Both the position numbers and the translations under genes were made by a program. Below are positions 31,449 to 40,685 of a stretch of DNA of 64,000 bases, in pieces (position 1 is the stretch's first letter; the number at the start of each line of letters is the position of its first letter). A model generated the notes under the pieces. The model did no database searches and was not told the DNA's origin. It worked only from the letters and a program-made list of their open reading frames with translations. The stretch is from Flintibacter muris. Lineage in GTDB: Bacteria > Bacillota > Clostridia > Oscillospirales > Oscillospiraceae. The stretch covers positions 1 through 64,000 of the forward strand of contig NZ_CALPCP010000009.1 in assembly GCF_943192995.1 (NCBI RefSeq), read 5' to 3'.

Positions 31449-31453
31449 TTGTC

Positions 31454-31726
31454 ATGGGAGAGGAACTGATTATCTGCCGCTGCCAGGAAGTAACGGAGAA
31501 GGAGATATTGGACGCCATTGCCGACGGCGCCACCACTGTAGACGGCGTGAAACGGCGCACCAGAGCCTGCATGGGGCTGTGCCAGGGCAAGACCTGCGGC
31601 CGGCTGGTACAGAGCATGGTGGCCAGACAGACAGGGCAAAACCCCGCTGACGTCCCGCCCCAGAAGAGCCGGATGCCCGCCCGCCCTGTAAAAATCGGAA
31701 CGTTTGGAGGGCCGGAGGATGTATGA
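31454..31726 (+). CDS. BFD-like [2Fe-2S] binding protein
   Basis: 90 residues starting MGEELIICRCQEVTEKEIL. The BFD pattern C-X-C (CRC) followed by C-X4-C (ACMGLCQG, with a further KTCG) is intact. An ATG at 31445 overlaps the previous stop but directly abuts the Shine-Dalgarno, so 31454 is preferred. It corresponds to the C-terminal domain of HcnB-type proteins. It overlaps the next gene by 8 bp. Confidence 0.88.
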   Translation: MGEELIICRCQEVTEKEILDAIADGATTVDGVKRRTRACMGLCQGKTCGRLVQSMVARQTGQNPADVPPQKSRMPARPVKIGTFGGPEDV

Positions 31727-32873
31727 TGTCATTGTGATGGGCGGCGGTATTATCGGCTGCTCTGTGGCCTGGCAGCTGTCCAAGCTGGGCAAAAAGGTGC
31801 TGATTGTGGAGCGGACCGACATAGCCAGCGGCTCCGCCGGCGCCACCGACGGCGTGGTGGGCTACCACACCAAAAAGCCTGGACCTCAGCTGGACCTGGC
31901 CGTCCAGTCCATTGAGATGTTCAAAACCCTGAACGAGGAACTGGGCATGGATGTGGAGTACGGCCTGGAGGCCGGCGGCATACAGCCCGTGGAGAACAAG
32001 GAGCAGTGGGACATGCTGTCCGCCATGGCGGAGGAGCAGCGCAAAAGCGGAGTGGATATCCGCATGATCTCCGCCCGGGAGGCTTGCCAAATCGAGCCCA
32101 ACCTGAACCCGGATATCTACGGGGCCCTCTATTCCCCCACCGGCGGCAAGGTAAATCCCCTGGCCCTCACCGTGGCCTTCTCCCGGGCCGCCAAAAAGCT
32201 GGGGGCCGAGATCATGACCAACACCGAGGTCACCGGCTTTATCATTGAGGAGGGCCGGGCCAAGGGAGTTGTCACCAGCAAGGGCGAGTTCCGGGCGGAC
32301 GCCATTGTCAACGCCTGCGGCTCCTGGGCCGGCAAGGTGGCCAAGCTGGCCGGGCTGGATCTGCCCATCAAGCCCAGAAAGGGCCAGCTGGCGGTGACCG
32401 AGCCCATAGGCCCCTATCTCACCGCCACCGTTCAGTGCGCCCTGTACAACGTAATCAAATTCCGTCCGGAGACCATCAAGGACCAGACAGTGCTGAAGCT
32501 GGGCTCCTCCCTGAGCATTGAGCAGCAGGAGAGCGGCGGACTGATTATCGGCGGCACCCGGGAATTTGTGGACTACGAGGGCGAAAACACCTTCGAGGCG
32601 GTGGAGACCATGATGAAGCGGGCGGTCCGCTTCTTCCCCGCTCTGAAGGATGTGAGCGTGATCCGATTTTTCTCCGGCTTCCGCCCTTACACCCCCGACG
32701 GCCTGTCCCTGCTGGGAGAGGTGAAAACCCTGCCCGGCTTTTACATGGCGGCGGGCCACGAGGGCGACGGCATCGCCCTGGCCCCCATCACCGGCAAGCT
32801 GATCGCGGAGCTGATTGTCACCGGCAAAACCTCTTACGACATCTCCGATTTCAGCCCCAACCGGTTTCTGTAA
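31719..32873 (+). CDS. FAD-dependent amino/imino-acid oxidoreductase, HcnC/DadA-like subunit
   Basis: 384 residues starting MYDVIVMGGGIIGCSVAWQL, a DAO-family FAD-binding motif (VMGGGIIGCSVA). The C-terminal substrate/FAD region reads SGFRPYTPDGLSLLGE and later AAGHEGDGIALAPITGKL. The family includes D-amino-acid dehydrogenase, glycine oxidase, sarcosine oxidase and D-hydroxyproline dehydrogenase. GGAGGG lies eight bases upstream. A TTG 15 bp earlier would include the ribosome site. This is the catalytic amine-oxidising subunit of the complex; substrate unknown. Confidence 0.92.
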   Translation: MYDVIVMGGGIIGCSVAWQLSKLGKKVLIVERTDIASGSAGATDGVVGYHTKKPGPQLDLAVQSIEMFKTLNEELGMDVEYGLEAGGIQPVENKEQWDMLSAMAEEQRKSGVDIRMISAREACQIEPNLNPDIYGALYSPTGGKVNPLALTVAFSRAAKKLGAEIMTNTEVTGFIIEEGRAKGVVTSKGEFRADAIVNACGSWAGKVAKLAGLDLPIKPRKGQLAVTEPIGPYLTATVQCALYNVIKFRPETIKDQTVLKLGSSLSIEQQESGGLIIGGTREFVDYEGENTFEAVETMMKRAVRFFPALKDVSVIRFFSGFRPYTPDGLSLLGEVKTLPGFYMAAGHEGDGIALAPITGKLIAELIVTGKTSYDISDFSPNRFL

Positions 32874-32885
32874 GGAGGAGTTGCG

Positions 32886-34013
32886 TTGAAAATCAAGAAA
32901 ATTTCCTCCATCGTGGTGGATATTCCCCTCACCCGGCCCCATGTGATGTCTCTGGTTACGGTAAAAGACGTCAATTACCTCTTTGTGCGGATTGAGGGCG
33001 AGAACGGCGCAGTAGGCTGGGGCGAGACGTCTTTCCTGGGCGGGCCGACCTGGTCAGAGGAGAGCGTGGAATCTGCGGCGGCAGTGGTCAACAAGTATGT
33101 GGGGCCGCTTTTGATCGGCAAGGATTTTGAACAGATTGAGTCACTGCGGCATTTTATGGAAACCCTGGTGCGGGGCAACCACTTTGCCCTGGCGGCAATC
33201 GAGCTGGCCCTGTGGGACCTGCTTGGACAAACCCGTGGACTGCCGGTTTACGACCTTCTGGGCGGACTGTGCCGAGACCGGGTGCCCATGAGCTGGTCGC
33301 TGGCCGCAGGGAGCATTGAAGCCGACCTGCGGGAGGCGGAGGAGATGTCCGCGAAAGGAAATTTCGTCTTCAAGTTCAAAACCGGCCTGAAAACCCCGGA
33401 GGAGGACGCCCAGCGGATCAAGGCGGTGCGTGAGGCGTTCCCCCAGGCTCAGCTCCGGGCCGACGCCAACCAGGGCTGGGACCGGGCCGCGGCCCTGCGG
33501 GCATGCCGGCTTTTTGAGCCCTATCGCCTGGACTTTATTGAACAGCCCGTGCCCAAAACGGATATAGACAGCCTGGAGTACATCAATAAACACTCCAACA
33601 CCCCTATTATGGCCGACGAGAGCCTGGAGTCCATCCAGGCGGCCACCCAACTGGTCAAACGGGACGCGGTGGGCGTATTTGGCATCAAGCTGTCAAAAGC
33701 CGGCGGGCTGCTGGGCGGAAAGCGGCTGGCGGGAATTGCAGAGGGCGCATGCTTCCCCTGCTATGTGGGCAGCATGTTTGAAACCCCGCTGTGCAACGCA
33801 GCCCATCTGCATTTCTGCTGCTCCACCCCTCAGGTGGTGCTGGGCTGTGAGTTGTTCGGCCCCATGCTGCTGGCCGATCAGGTCACAAATGAGATGACAG
33901 CTTTTCAAGATGGACATGTCCTGCTTGAGCGCGGTAAACCGGGCTTTGGAATAACAATGAATGAGCAGAAACTGAAGCAATATGCCCGCGGCCCCTTTGC
34001 CGACATTACGTAA
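32886..34013 (+). CDS. Enolase-superfamily protein, mandelate racemase/muconate lactonizing subgroup
   Basis: 375 residues with a TTG start behind AAGGAGG. The catalytic K-X-K motif is FKFKTG (about 158-163). Metal ligands are Asp in RADANQG, Glu in FIEQP and Asp in MADES, and the second catalytic lysine lies in GIKLSKAGG. Such enzymes abstract an alpha proton. Possible activities include dipeptide or N-acylamino-acid epimerase, proline-betaine epimerase or hydroxyproline dehydratase. The dehydrogenase and racemase neighbours favour a nitrogenous substrate. Confidence 0.9.
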   Translation: MKIKKISSIVVDIPLTRPHVMSLVTVKDVNYLFVRIEGENGAVGWGETSFLGGPTWSEESVESAAAVVNKYVGPLLIGKDFEQIESLRHFMETLVRGNHFALAAIELALWDLLGQTRGLPVYDLLGGLCRDRVPMSWSLAAGSIEADLREAEEMSAKGNFVFKFKTGLKTPEEDAQRIKAVREAFPQAQLRADANQGWDRAAALRACRLFEPYRLDFIEQPVPKTDIDSLEYINKHSNTPIMADESLESIQAATQLVKRDAVGVFGIKLSKAGGLLGGKRLAGIAEGACFPCYVGSMFETPLCNAAHLHFCCSTPQVVLGCELFGPMLLADQVTNEMTAFQDGHVLLERGKPGFGITMNEQKLKQYARGPFADIT

Positions 34014-34103
34014 AGGGCACCAAGCTGTGAGCAGAGATTGTGGAAAGGAGGCAATAACCTGTTCGGGTGAGAGAAATCGGTAACTAAAGAGAGGAGAGTA
34101 TTC

Positions 34104-35513
34104 ATGGAAAAAGTCCTAATCACTATTGTAATTCTGCTATGTATTGTCCTGATTAAAAAGATCCCCTTTATCGGTGGAAATATCACAGCAGGTCTGGCTA
34201 TTGCCGGTCTGGTTACTATGCTGCTGAACGGGGTGTTTAATCCCGGCACCTGGATTGTTGCTTTTATTGACGGCCTGGATCGAATGGCGTGGATCATGTT
34301 TCTGGCTGCGTTCGGTTCCGTCTTTGCCCAGATCAACACGGAGTTGGGGGCTGTGGACACTGTAATCGGCGCACTGAACGCCAAATTCCACCGCAGGCCC
34401 CGGGTTCTGGCCGTGTGCATCATGTTTGTGCTGCTGCTGGCCGGCTCCCTGATGGGTGACGCCGTGGCCGCCTCCACCGTAATCGGAATTCTGACCTTTG
34501 GCATTCTTGCCTCCATGAATATCCCCCTGCATAAAATCTGCTGTCTGGTTGTTATGGGTGCCTCCATTGGCTCCATTATGCCCCCCATGTCCCAGGCCCT
34601 GGCTCTGGCCGCTACCCTGGCCGGCGCCGACCCTGACGCTGTGTTGAACATTGGCTATTTTTCTGTGGGCTTTGTGTTCCTTGCCATGGCTATTTACACC
34701 TGCCTCTTCCTGGTGAAGAAGGACAACGTGCCTGGCGCCAACCCCGAGGTGGAAATCAAGCTGGCAAACGAGACCGCCGGCCAGATTTTGAGGGAAAACT
34801 GGAAATCCCTGATTCCCGTCATGTTCCTGATCCTTGTGGTGGCCTGCCGCAGCTTTGACTTTATCGGCATCGACCTGGGTCCCCTGATCCTGCAAAATAT
34901 CAAGTTCAGCATCAACGAGGAGACCACCAACCTTTACGCCCTGATGGGCAGCACCACCATCCTGAAAGGCTGCACCAACGGCGTGGTGATTTCCATTGTC
35001 TGCGCCATTGTGTTCTCTCTGGTGTTTAAGCCCGTGCGGGAGAACTTTGGACGCATTGTGTCTACCGGCGTAAAGAATTCCATGCCCTGCGTCGGAATCC
35101 AGATTGCCTGCTCGTTTATGCTGGGCGCGTTCTATTACTGCGGCTCCATTGAAGCTGTGGCCCAGTTCTGCCAGAACCTGAATAACAGCATCCTGAAGGT
35201 GGGCGCCGGCGCCTGTCTGATGGTCCTGGGCGCCCTCACCGGCTCTCAGTCCACTGCTCAGAACGTGGTCAACACCTTTGCCCTCCCCATCCTGACCGCT
35301 ACCGGCACCAACCCTGTGTTTGCCGCTGTGGGCGGCGGCCACCTGGCTGCCGGCGGCATGGGCCTGCCCCCCGCGGACCTGACCACCTTTGTGGTGGCCG
35401 GCCTTATCAGCGCCCAGTTCAAAAAGGACTGCGACCCCCTCAAGTCCATGTTCTGGATGGTCCCCTACTCCCTTGTGATGTGTGCGGTGGGCTTCTTCTT
35501 CTGGTTTGTATAG
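34104..35513 (+). CDS. IT-superfamily transporter (DctM/CitM-like permease)
   Basis: 469 residues with about 11-12 hydrophobic segments. Two pseudo-symmetric halves carry re-entrant motifs rich in Ser/Thr/Gly: GSLMGDAVAASTVIG with IGSIMPPMSQ in the first half, and LTGSQSTAQNVVNT in the second. The family takes up organic anions or amino-acid-like acids with cations. No TRAP small or binding subunit is adjacent, so it probably works alone. AGAGAGGAG precedes the ATG. It is presumably the importer for the operon's substrate. Confidence 0.85.
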   Translation: MEKVLITIVILLCIVLIKKIPFIGGNITAGLAIAGLVTMLLNGVFNPGTWIVAFIDGLDRMAWIMFLAAFGSVFAQINTELGAVDTVIGALNAKFHRRPRVLAVCIMFVLLLAGSLMGDAVAASTVIGILTFGILASMNIPLHKICCLVVMGASIGSIMPPMSQALALAATLAGADPDAVLNIGYFSVGFVFLAMAIYTCLFLVKKDNVPGANPEVEIKLANETAGQILRENWKSLIPVMFLILVVACRSFDFIGIDLGPLILQNIKFSINEETTNLYALMGSTTILKGCTNGVVISIVCAIVFSLVFKPVRENFGRIVSTGVKNSMPCVGIQIACSFMLGAFYYCGSIEAVAQFCQNLNNSILKVGAGACLMVLGALTGSQSTAQNVVNTFALPILTATGTNPVFAAVGGGHLAAGGMGLPPADLTTFVVAGLISAQFKKDCDPLKSMFWMVPYSLVMCAVGFFFWFV

Positions 35514-35564
35514 GCAGAAAGCGGTATCTACTAAGATCTCATTTCATATCAGGAGGACAAATTT

Positions 35565-35978
35565 ATGATTCGCAGAGTTTCTCAGGACCAGTTCACCGCC
35601 CTGTGTGAAAAGGTCATTGGTGACATTAAAAAAGAAAACGGCAAGCCCATTGTGATTGTGATCGCCGACGAGGCGGGGGACATTGTCCATATGACTCACA
35701 TGGACGGCGCGCCTGCCCGCAGCGGGGTGATCGCCTCAGGCAAGGCCTATACGGCCATCCGTATGGGACGTACCACCGCCGCCCTGGGCCAGTTCTGCCA
35801 GGACTCCAACACGCCGCTGACCGCCTTTGTCATTCCCGGGCTGACTACCATGCCCGGCGGCACCCCCGTCTATGACAAAAACGGCGCCATTGTAGGCGCG
35901 GTAGGCGTAAGCGGCCGCTCCGCGGCGGAGGACCAGGAAATGGCCGACCTGTGCGCCAAATTCCTGTCCCAGTATTGA
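35565..35978 (+). CDS. GlcG/HbpS family protein (DUF336)
   Basis: 137 residues with an alpha/beta fold typical of GlcG: VIVIADEAGDIVHMTHMDGAP, then a helix with KAYTAIRMGRTT, and GGTPVYDKNGAIVGAVGVSG near the C-terminus. Members bind heme or cobalamin-type cofactors or accompany glycolate and diol catabolism genes. The role is unclear. Last gene of the sigma-54 operon, followed by an intrinsic terminator. Confidence 0.88.
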   Translation: MIRRVSQDQFTALCEKVIGDIKKENGKPIVIVIADEAGDIVHMTHMDGAPARSGVIASGKAYTAIRMGRTTAALGQFCQDSNTPLTAFVIPGLTTMPGGTPVYDKNGAIVGAVGVSGRSAAEDQEMADLCAKFLSQY

Positions 35979-35998
35979 TCGCCCGCCCCTGAAATACC

Positions 35999-36038
35999 AA
36001 AATCCCGCTGGAATCAAAAAATTCCGGCGGGATTTTAA
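35999..36038 (+). terminator. Terminator of the sigma-54 racemase/dehydrogenase operon
   Basis: AAAATCCCGC and GCGGGATTTT form the outer stem, with GGAAT/ATTCC inside. TTTTAA follows, 20 bp past the last stop codon. Confidence 0.88.
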
Positions 36039-36103
36039 CTGTCCAAGGGAAGTCTTTTTATCTGAGTGAGGGAAACAATCCGGCTTTCGAGCAAAAATAA
36101 ACC

Positions 36104-36132
36104 TTGCGCAAGAAGAGGGAATCTGCGACAAT
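36104..36132 (+). promoter_or_regulatory. Promoter of the SSS-kinase-regulator operon
   Basis: TTGCGC (36104-36109) and GACAAT (36127-36132) are 17 bp apart. The -35 is embedded in the palindrome CTTGCGCAAG (36103-36112), a possible operator. Confidence 0.5.
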
Positions 36133-36195
36133 AGACACAGAAAAAAGATGACGGGCGGCGGCAGGGGAATTGGTGCGCCGCCGGGGGGAGGGGCT

Positions 36196-37671
36196 ATGAG
36201 CAAAACAATGCTGTATCTGGGGTATTTCTGCCTGTATTCGGTGGTGCTCCTGATTATTGGAAAGAGCAGCCTTCGGGACGAGAGCACACCGGAGGACTAT
36301 TTTATCTGTGAGCGAAAGGTGGGAACGCCCCAGAGTGTCTGCACCTTTACGGGCACCTGGGTATCGGCCATTACCATCCTCAGCCTGACGGGCAGCGTCT
36401 ACGAGGACGGGCTGGCGGTACTGTTTTACTCGGTGATTCCCTGGTTTTTGGGGGCGTTTCTTCTGGCGCTGGTTGCCAGAAGGCTGTACAGCAACGGGAT
36501 TATCACAATTCCGGAGTTGTTCCGGGTGAAGTACGGCTCCAGGGTGCTCCAGGCCATCTACGCTGTGATTATCATTGGGGTCTATGTGTTTTACCTGGTG
36601 TCCCAGTACAAGGGCTTTGGTATGATTTCTGCGGCACTGTTTGATATCCCCTACCCGGTCGGGGTGGGGATGGTCTATCTTTTTATTCTGTACACCACCT
36701 TTGGAGGCTACCGCTCGGTGGTCCGGACTGACGTATTCAACCTGATTTTGCTGGTGGTGGGGCTGGCGGTGCTGATGGTGTCCATTCTGTCACAGGTGGG
36801 CGGGTTCGGGGCGCTCTATGGGCAGGCCGTCCGGATGACGGGCTACTCCGCCGCCGGGATGTCTGTACAAAGCGACCCGCTGCTGGCCCCCTTCGGGGGG
36901 CGGTACACGCCCCTGGTCAGCCTGAGCATGTTCTGGGGCTGGGGGCTGGGGCTGGCGGCCAATCCCCAGTATCTGGTGCGGATGCTGGGGGCCAGCAGCA
37001 GCCGGGACGCCCGCAGGACGGTGCTCTATTCCCTGGTGCTGCTGTTTGCCATTTACTTTGCCCTGATCCATATTGGTCTGGGGATGCGGGTGCTGGTGCC
37101 TGAGCTGTCCAGGCCGGTGGATACCGACGGGATCATTATCCAGCTGATTAACAATGAGCTCTACGGCCCCTGGAGCGGATTTTTCCTCTTTGCCGTCTTT
37201 GGGGCCTGTATTTCCACCGCCAACTCCCAGCTGCTGCTGATCGCCTCCTCCTTTTCCTACGATCTGGCCAAGGGGCTGGCCCACAAGGAGCTGTCCGCCA
37301 GCCGTGTGGTAAACCTGGGGCGGCTGGCGGTGCTGGGCGGGGGGACTCTGGCCATGCTGCTCACCCTGAATCCCCCCCCTTTCACCCTGTCCTACGGGGG
37401 AGACGTATGGGGTATTTTGGGCATTTTGCTCTTTCCGCCGCTGTACGGCACACTGCTGTCCAGGCGGATCACGCGCCGGGGGGTGTGGGCCTGCCTGATC
37501 GCCGGAGGGCTGGCCATTGCGGTGCTCTACCCGCTGTTTTACCGGGGGATCTTTACCGCCCACCCGGCCATGTTTGCCATGCCTTTGTCCACCGCGGCAA
37601 TGATAGGGGTCTCTCTATGGGACGGGAAGGAGTGTGCTCGGGATGAAGTGGAAGATCAGCTCCACCATTGA
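36196..37671 (+). CDS. Sodium:solute symporter (SSS/SLC5) family protein
   Basis: 491 residues with about 12-13 membrane segments. Family features include the early EDYFICERKVGTP segment before helix 2, GTWVSAITILSLTG, and ISTANSQLLLIASSFSYDL near residue 340. The start is chosen for GGGGGGAGG five bases upstream. The gene overlaps the following histidine kinase by 29 bp. The overlap suggests that this symporter takes part in sensing, as the SLC5 domain of CbrA does, or feeds the regulated pathway. Confidence 0.92.
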   Translation: MSKTMLYLGYFCLYSVVLLIIGKSSLRDESTPEDYFICERKVGTPQSVCTFTGTWVSAITILSLTGSVYEDGLAVLFYSVIPWFLGAFLLALVARRLYSNGIITIPELFRVKYGSRVLQAIYAVIIIGVYVFYLVSQYKGFGMISAALFDIPYPVGVGMVYLFILYTTFGGYRSVVRTDVFNLILLVVGLAVLMVSILSQVGGFGALYGQAVRMTGYSAAGMSVQSDPLLAPFGGRYTPLVSLSMFWGWGLGLAANPQYLVRMLGASSSRDARRTVLYSLVLLFAIYFALIHIGLGMRVLVPELSRPVDTDGIIIQLINNELYGPWSGFFLFAVFGACISTANSQLLLIASSFSYDLAKGLAHKELSASRVVNLGRLAVLGGGTLAMLLTLNPPPFTLSYGGDVWGILGILLFPPLYGTLLSRRITRRGVWACLIAGGLAIAVLYPLFYRGIFTAHPAMFAMPLSTAAMIGVSLWDGKECARDEVEDQLHH

Positions 37672-39298
37672 AAATAAGATTCTGTTTCCCTTTGTCTGCA
37701 TCAGCATGATAACGGTGCTCTGCTTCTGCGCCATCCTGTACCGGACGGAGTACGATGTGAAGCTGCGCACCGAGACTCTCAACGCCGGAGCCCTGGTGGA
37801 GTATATCAACGCCGACATTGACGCAGGGGAGGGCTGGCAGTCCCCCCGGGATCTGCTGGAAAAGTACGCCGGCGGCTACCGGGGGGACAGCCTGTTTCTC
37901 TACGACGCCCAGGGACAGCTGCTGTTCAGCCGGCGGCCACTGGGGGACGCGGAGCTGGTGCTGGAGGACAGCCAGGACAACCGCCTGAGCTGGCGGGTGC
38001 TCTACGCCCTGGACCAGCGGGCTGTCCGCCTGGAGTTTATTGAGGAGCAGCGCTATATGATTCTGGCCGCAGTGGCCATGCTGCTGATAATCGTCCAGGC
38101 CAGCGTGTTTATTGCCTATCACATCTCCTCCCCCCTGCGGCAGCTGAGCCGGGTGTGCACCCTGGTCAGCCGGGACCCGGGGGCCTCGGAGGATCTGGCG
38201 GTGGAGTACACCCGCCGCCGGGACGAGACCGGCCAGCTGGCCGCCGCCTTCCAGGCCATGCTGGACAGCCAGCGGCGGTATACCCGGGAGCTGACCCAGG
38301 TGAAGGTGCTCAACGAGAGCATTGTGGCCAATCTGCCTCTGGGCGTGGTGGTCTATGACCGGGAGGGCCGGGTGGTGCTCCAGAACCTCCAGGCGGATGG
38401 ACTGTTGCAGCGCGTTGAGGAGCGGGACGAACAGGGGCGGGACCTGGCCGAGCTGCTGGCTGAGCTGGTGCGGCGGGACCCGGTGCTCCCCTCCCCGGTG
38501 CGGTTGTACGACCGGACAGGCAAGGTGCGGGACTGCGAGCTGGGGGCCTGGACGCTGCACAGCGGCGACGGCGACGGCTGGGGCACCCTGTGTACCATTG
38601 ACGATGTCACCTATAAAAAGCATATGGAGGAGAAGCTGAGCCGGGAGGAGCGGCTGGCCTACACCGGCAGGCTGGCCGCCGACGTGGCCCACGAGGCCCG
38701 CAACCCCCTGGCGGGCATCCGGGCGGGATTGCAGGTACTCTCCCCCAAGCTGACCCAGGAGCGGGACGCCATGCTGTGCCGGGAGATGGTGCGGGAGGTG
38801 GACCGGGTGAACCTGCTCATTGAAAACCTGCTCAACCTGTCCCGGCAGCGGGAGAGTGAAAAGACCACCGTCAGCCTCAACGCCTTGGGCAATGAGCTGA
38901 TGATGCTCTACTTTAAGGTGGCGGAGAACAAGGGCATTGCCCTGACAGTGGAGATGGAGGGGGAGCTGTGGCTCTTTGCCGACGAGCAGCAGCTGCGGCA
39001 GATCCTCATCAATCTGATTAACAACAGCATCAAAGCCATGCCTGACGGCGGGCAGGTCATCCTGACGGGGAGGCCGGCGGCGGACGGGGTGGCGGTGACG
39101 GTGGCGGACAGCGGCGGGGGCATGTCGCCGGAGAAGCTGGATCGGGTGCTGAGCGGGCAGACGGGAGGACTGGGCCTGTCCATTGTCCAGCGCCTTCTGG
39201 AGCAGAACGGCGGCAGCCTGAATATCCGGAGCGTCCCTGGCCGGGGCACCCAGGTGACCCTGACCTTCCACGGAACAGGAGGAGACCATGAAGTATAA
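37643..39298 (+). CDS. Sensor histidine kinase of an NtrC-type system
   Basis: 551 residues. Membrane helices at about 13-33 and 138-160 flank an extracytoplasmic sensor domain. HAMP-like (about 160-215) and PAS-like (225-335) regions precede the HisKA box ADVAHEARNPLAGIR and the HATPase domain (LINNSIKAMPDGG, then GGLGLSIVQRL). The H-box with HEARNPL is the NtrB/AtoS type that partners NtrC regulators. The ATG start has AAGGAG ten bases upstream, inside the end of the symporter gene. It overlaps the regulator gene by 11 bp. Confidence 0.93.
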   Translation: MKWKISSTIENKILFPFVCISMITVLCFCAILYRTEYDVKLRTETLNAGALVEYINADIDAGEGWQSPRDLLEKYAGGYRGDSLFLYDAQGQLLFSRRPLGDAELVLEDSQDNRLSWRVLYALDQRAVRLEFIEEQRYMILAAVAMLLIIVQASVFIAYHISSPLRQLSRVCTLVSRDPGASEDLAVEYTRRRDETGQLAAAFQAMLDSQRRYTRELTQVKVLNESIVANLPLGVVVYDREGRVVLQNLQADGLLQRVEERDEQGRDLAELLAELVRRDPVLPSPVRLYDRTGKVRDCELGAWTLHSGDGDGWGTLCTIDDVTYKKHMEEKLSREERLAYTGRLAADVAHEARNPLAGIRAGLQVLSPKLTQERDAMLCREMVREVDRVNLLIENLLNLSRQRESEKTTVSLNALGNELMMLYFKVAENKGIALTVEMEGELWLFADEQQLRQILINLINNSIKAMPDGGQVILTGRPAADGVAVTVADSGGGMSPEKLDRVLSGQTGGLGLSIVQRLLEQNGGSLNIRSVPGRGTQVTLTFHGTGGDHEV

Positions 39299-40679
39299 GG
39301 TTTTAGTGATTGACGACGAATTTTTGCTGCGCATGACCCTGGAGAGCGGCCTGTCCGACCGGGGCTACCAGGTGGAGGTAGCCGGAGACATCCGCCAGGG
39401 CGTTGCCCTGGCGGAGACCTTTCATCCCGACGTGGTTTTGCTGGACAACCGGCTGGGCAGCGACCGGGGGCTGGACCACATCTCCGATTTCCGGCAGCTG
39501 GACGAGGAGGTGCAGATTATCCTGATGACCGCCTACGGCTCCGTATCCCAGGCGGTGGAGGCCATGAAGCTGGGGGTGAGCAACTATGTGCTCAAGCCCT
39601 TTGACCTGGATGAGATCGACCTGATTATCCGTCGGGGCATGGAACAGCTGACCAACCGGCGCACGGTGGCGCTGATGCGCAGGCCCAACCGGGAGCTGAT
39701 CGGCGTCAGTCCAGGCATCCAGCGGATCCGGCAGAATATCCGGGTACTGGCGGAAAATGACAGCGTGGATGTGCTCATCTTTGGCGAAACTGGCACCGGC
39801 AAAGAGGTTGTGGCCAACAACATCCACGACGGCAGCGCCCGCCGGGACAAGCCCCTGGTCAAAATCAACTGCGGGGCCATCCCGGAGACTCTGCTGGAGT
39901 CGGAGCTCTTCGGCTATGAGAAGGGGGCCTTTACCGGGGCGAACAAGACGAAAAAAGGCCTGATGGAGCTGGCCAACGGCGGAACGGTCTTTCTGGACGA
40001 GATTGGAGAGCTGCCTTTGCCCATGCAGGCCAAGCTGCTCACCTTTCTGGAGGACCGCCGCTTTAAGCGGGTGGGGGGGCTGCGGGATATCGAGGTCAAC
40101 GTCCGCATTGTGGCGGCCACCAACCGCAACCTGGAGGAGGAGGTGGGCAGGGGCGCCTTTCGGGAGGATCTGTTCTACCGGCTGAACGTGATGCAGATCT
40201 ACATACCGCCCCTGCGGGAGCGGCCTGAGGATATCCCCGCTTTGTGCCAGTTCTATCTGGAACAGTTCAGCCTGAAGTTCAAAAAGTCCTTCCAGGGCAT
40301 TGAGCCGGAGTTTTTACGGACCATGGAGCGCTACGACTGGAAGGGAAACGTACGGGAGCTGCGCAATGTGATGGAGCGCTGTGCCCTGTTCAGTGGGGGC
40401 GAGCTGCTCAGCGGGGCGGAGTCCGGGCTGCGGCTGTCGGGACAGAGCTGCCCGGCGTCGGGGGAGGGCTTTCCCCTGCGGGACCTGCGCCAGGGGGCCA
40501 TTGACCTGCGCCGTGAGGTGGACGCCTTTGAGCTGGCCTACATCAGGCGGGCCATGGAGCTCACCGGAGGGAATCTGTCCCAGGCGGCCCAGCTGCTGGG
40601 GGCCACCCGCTTTACCCTGAAACGCCGCCTGGACGGCGAAGAACCGGACAAGGACCGAAAGACAACGTCCGGCACATAA
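39288..40679 (+). CDS. NtrC-family sigma-54 response regulator
   Basis: 463 residues. The receiver domain has phospho-Asp53 (LLDNRLG) and the LKPF lysine. The AAA+ domain has Walker A GETGTGKE (166-173), GAFTGA (213-218) and GTVFLDEIGEL. A Fis-type HTH follows (GNLSQAAQLLGATRFTLKRRL). It pairs with the overlapping kinase upstream. A sigma-54 promoter only 135 bp downstream makes the 5-oxoprolinase operon its most likely target. Confidence 0.95.
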   Translation: MKYKVLVIDDEFLLRMTLESGLSDRGYQVEVAGDIRQGVALAETFHPDVVLLDNRLGSDRGLDHISDFRQLDEEVQIILMTAYGSVSQAVEAMKLGVSNYVLKPFDLDEIDLIIRRGMEQLTNRRTVALMRRPNRELIGVSPGIQRIRQNIRVLAENDSVDVLIFGETGTGKEVVANNIHDGSARRDKPLVKINCGAIPETLLESELFGYEKGAFTGANKTKKGLMELANGGTVFLDEIGELPLPMQAKLLTFLEDRRFKRVGGLRDIEVNVRIVAATNRNLEEEVGRGAFREDLFYRLNVMQIYIPPLRERPEDIPALCQFYLEQFSLKFKKSFQGIEPEFLRTMERYDWKGNVRELRNVMERCALFSGGELLSGAESGLRLSGQSCPASGEGFPLRDLRQGAIDLRREVDAFELAYIRRAMELTGGNLSQAAQLLGATRFTLKRRLDGEEPDKDRKTTSGT

Positions 40680-40685
40680 AACCTG

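Noticed and set aside
34014-34103. Possible second sigma-54 promoter (TTGTGGAAAGGAGGCAAT)
   Set aside because: The GG and GC dinucleotides are not correctly placed, and the sequence is better explained by Shine-Dalgarno-like purine runs.
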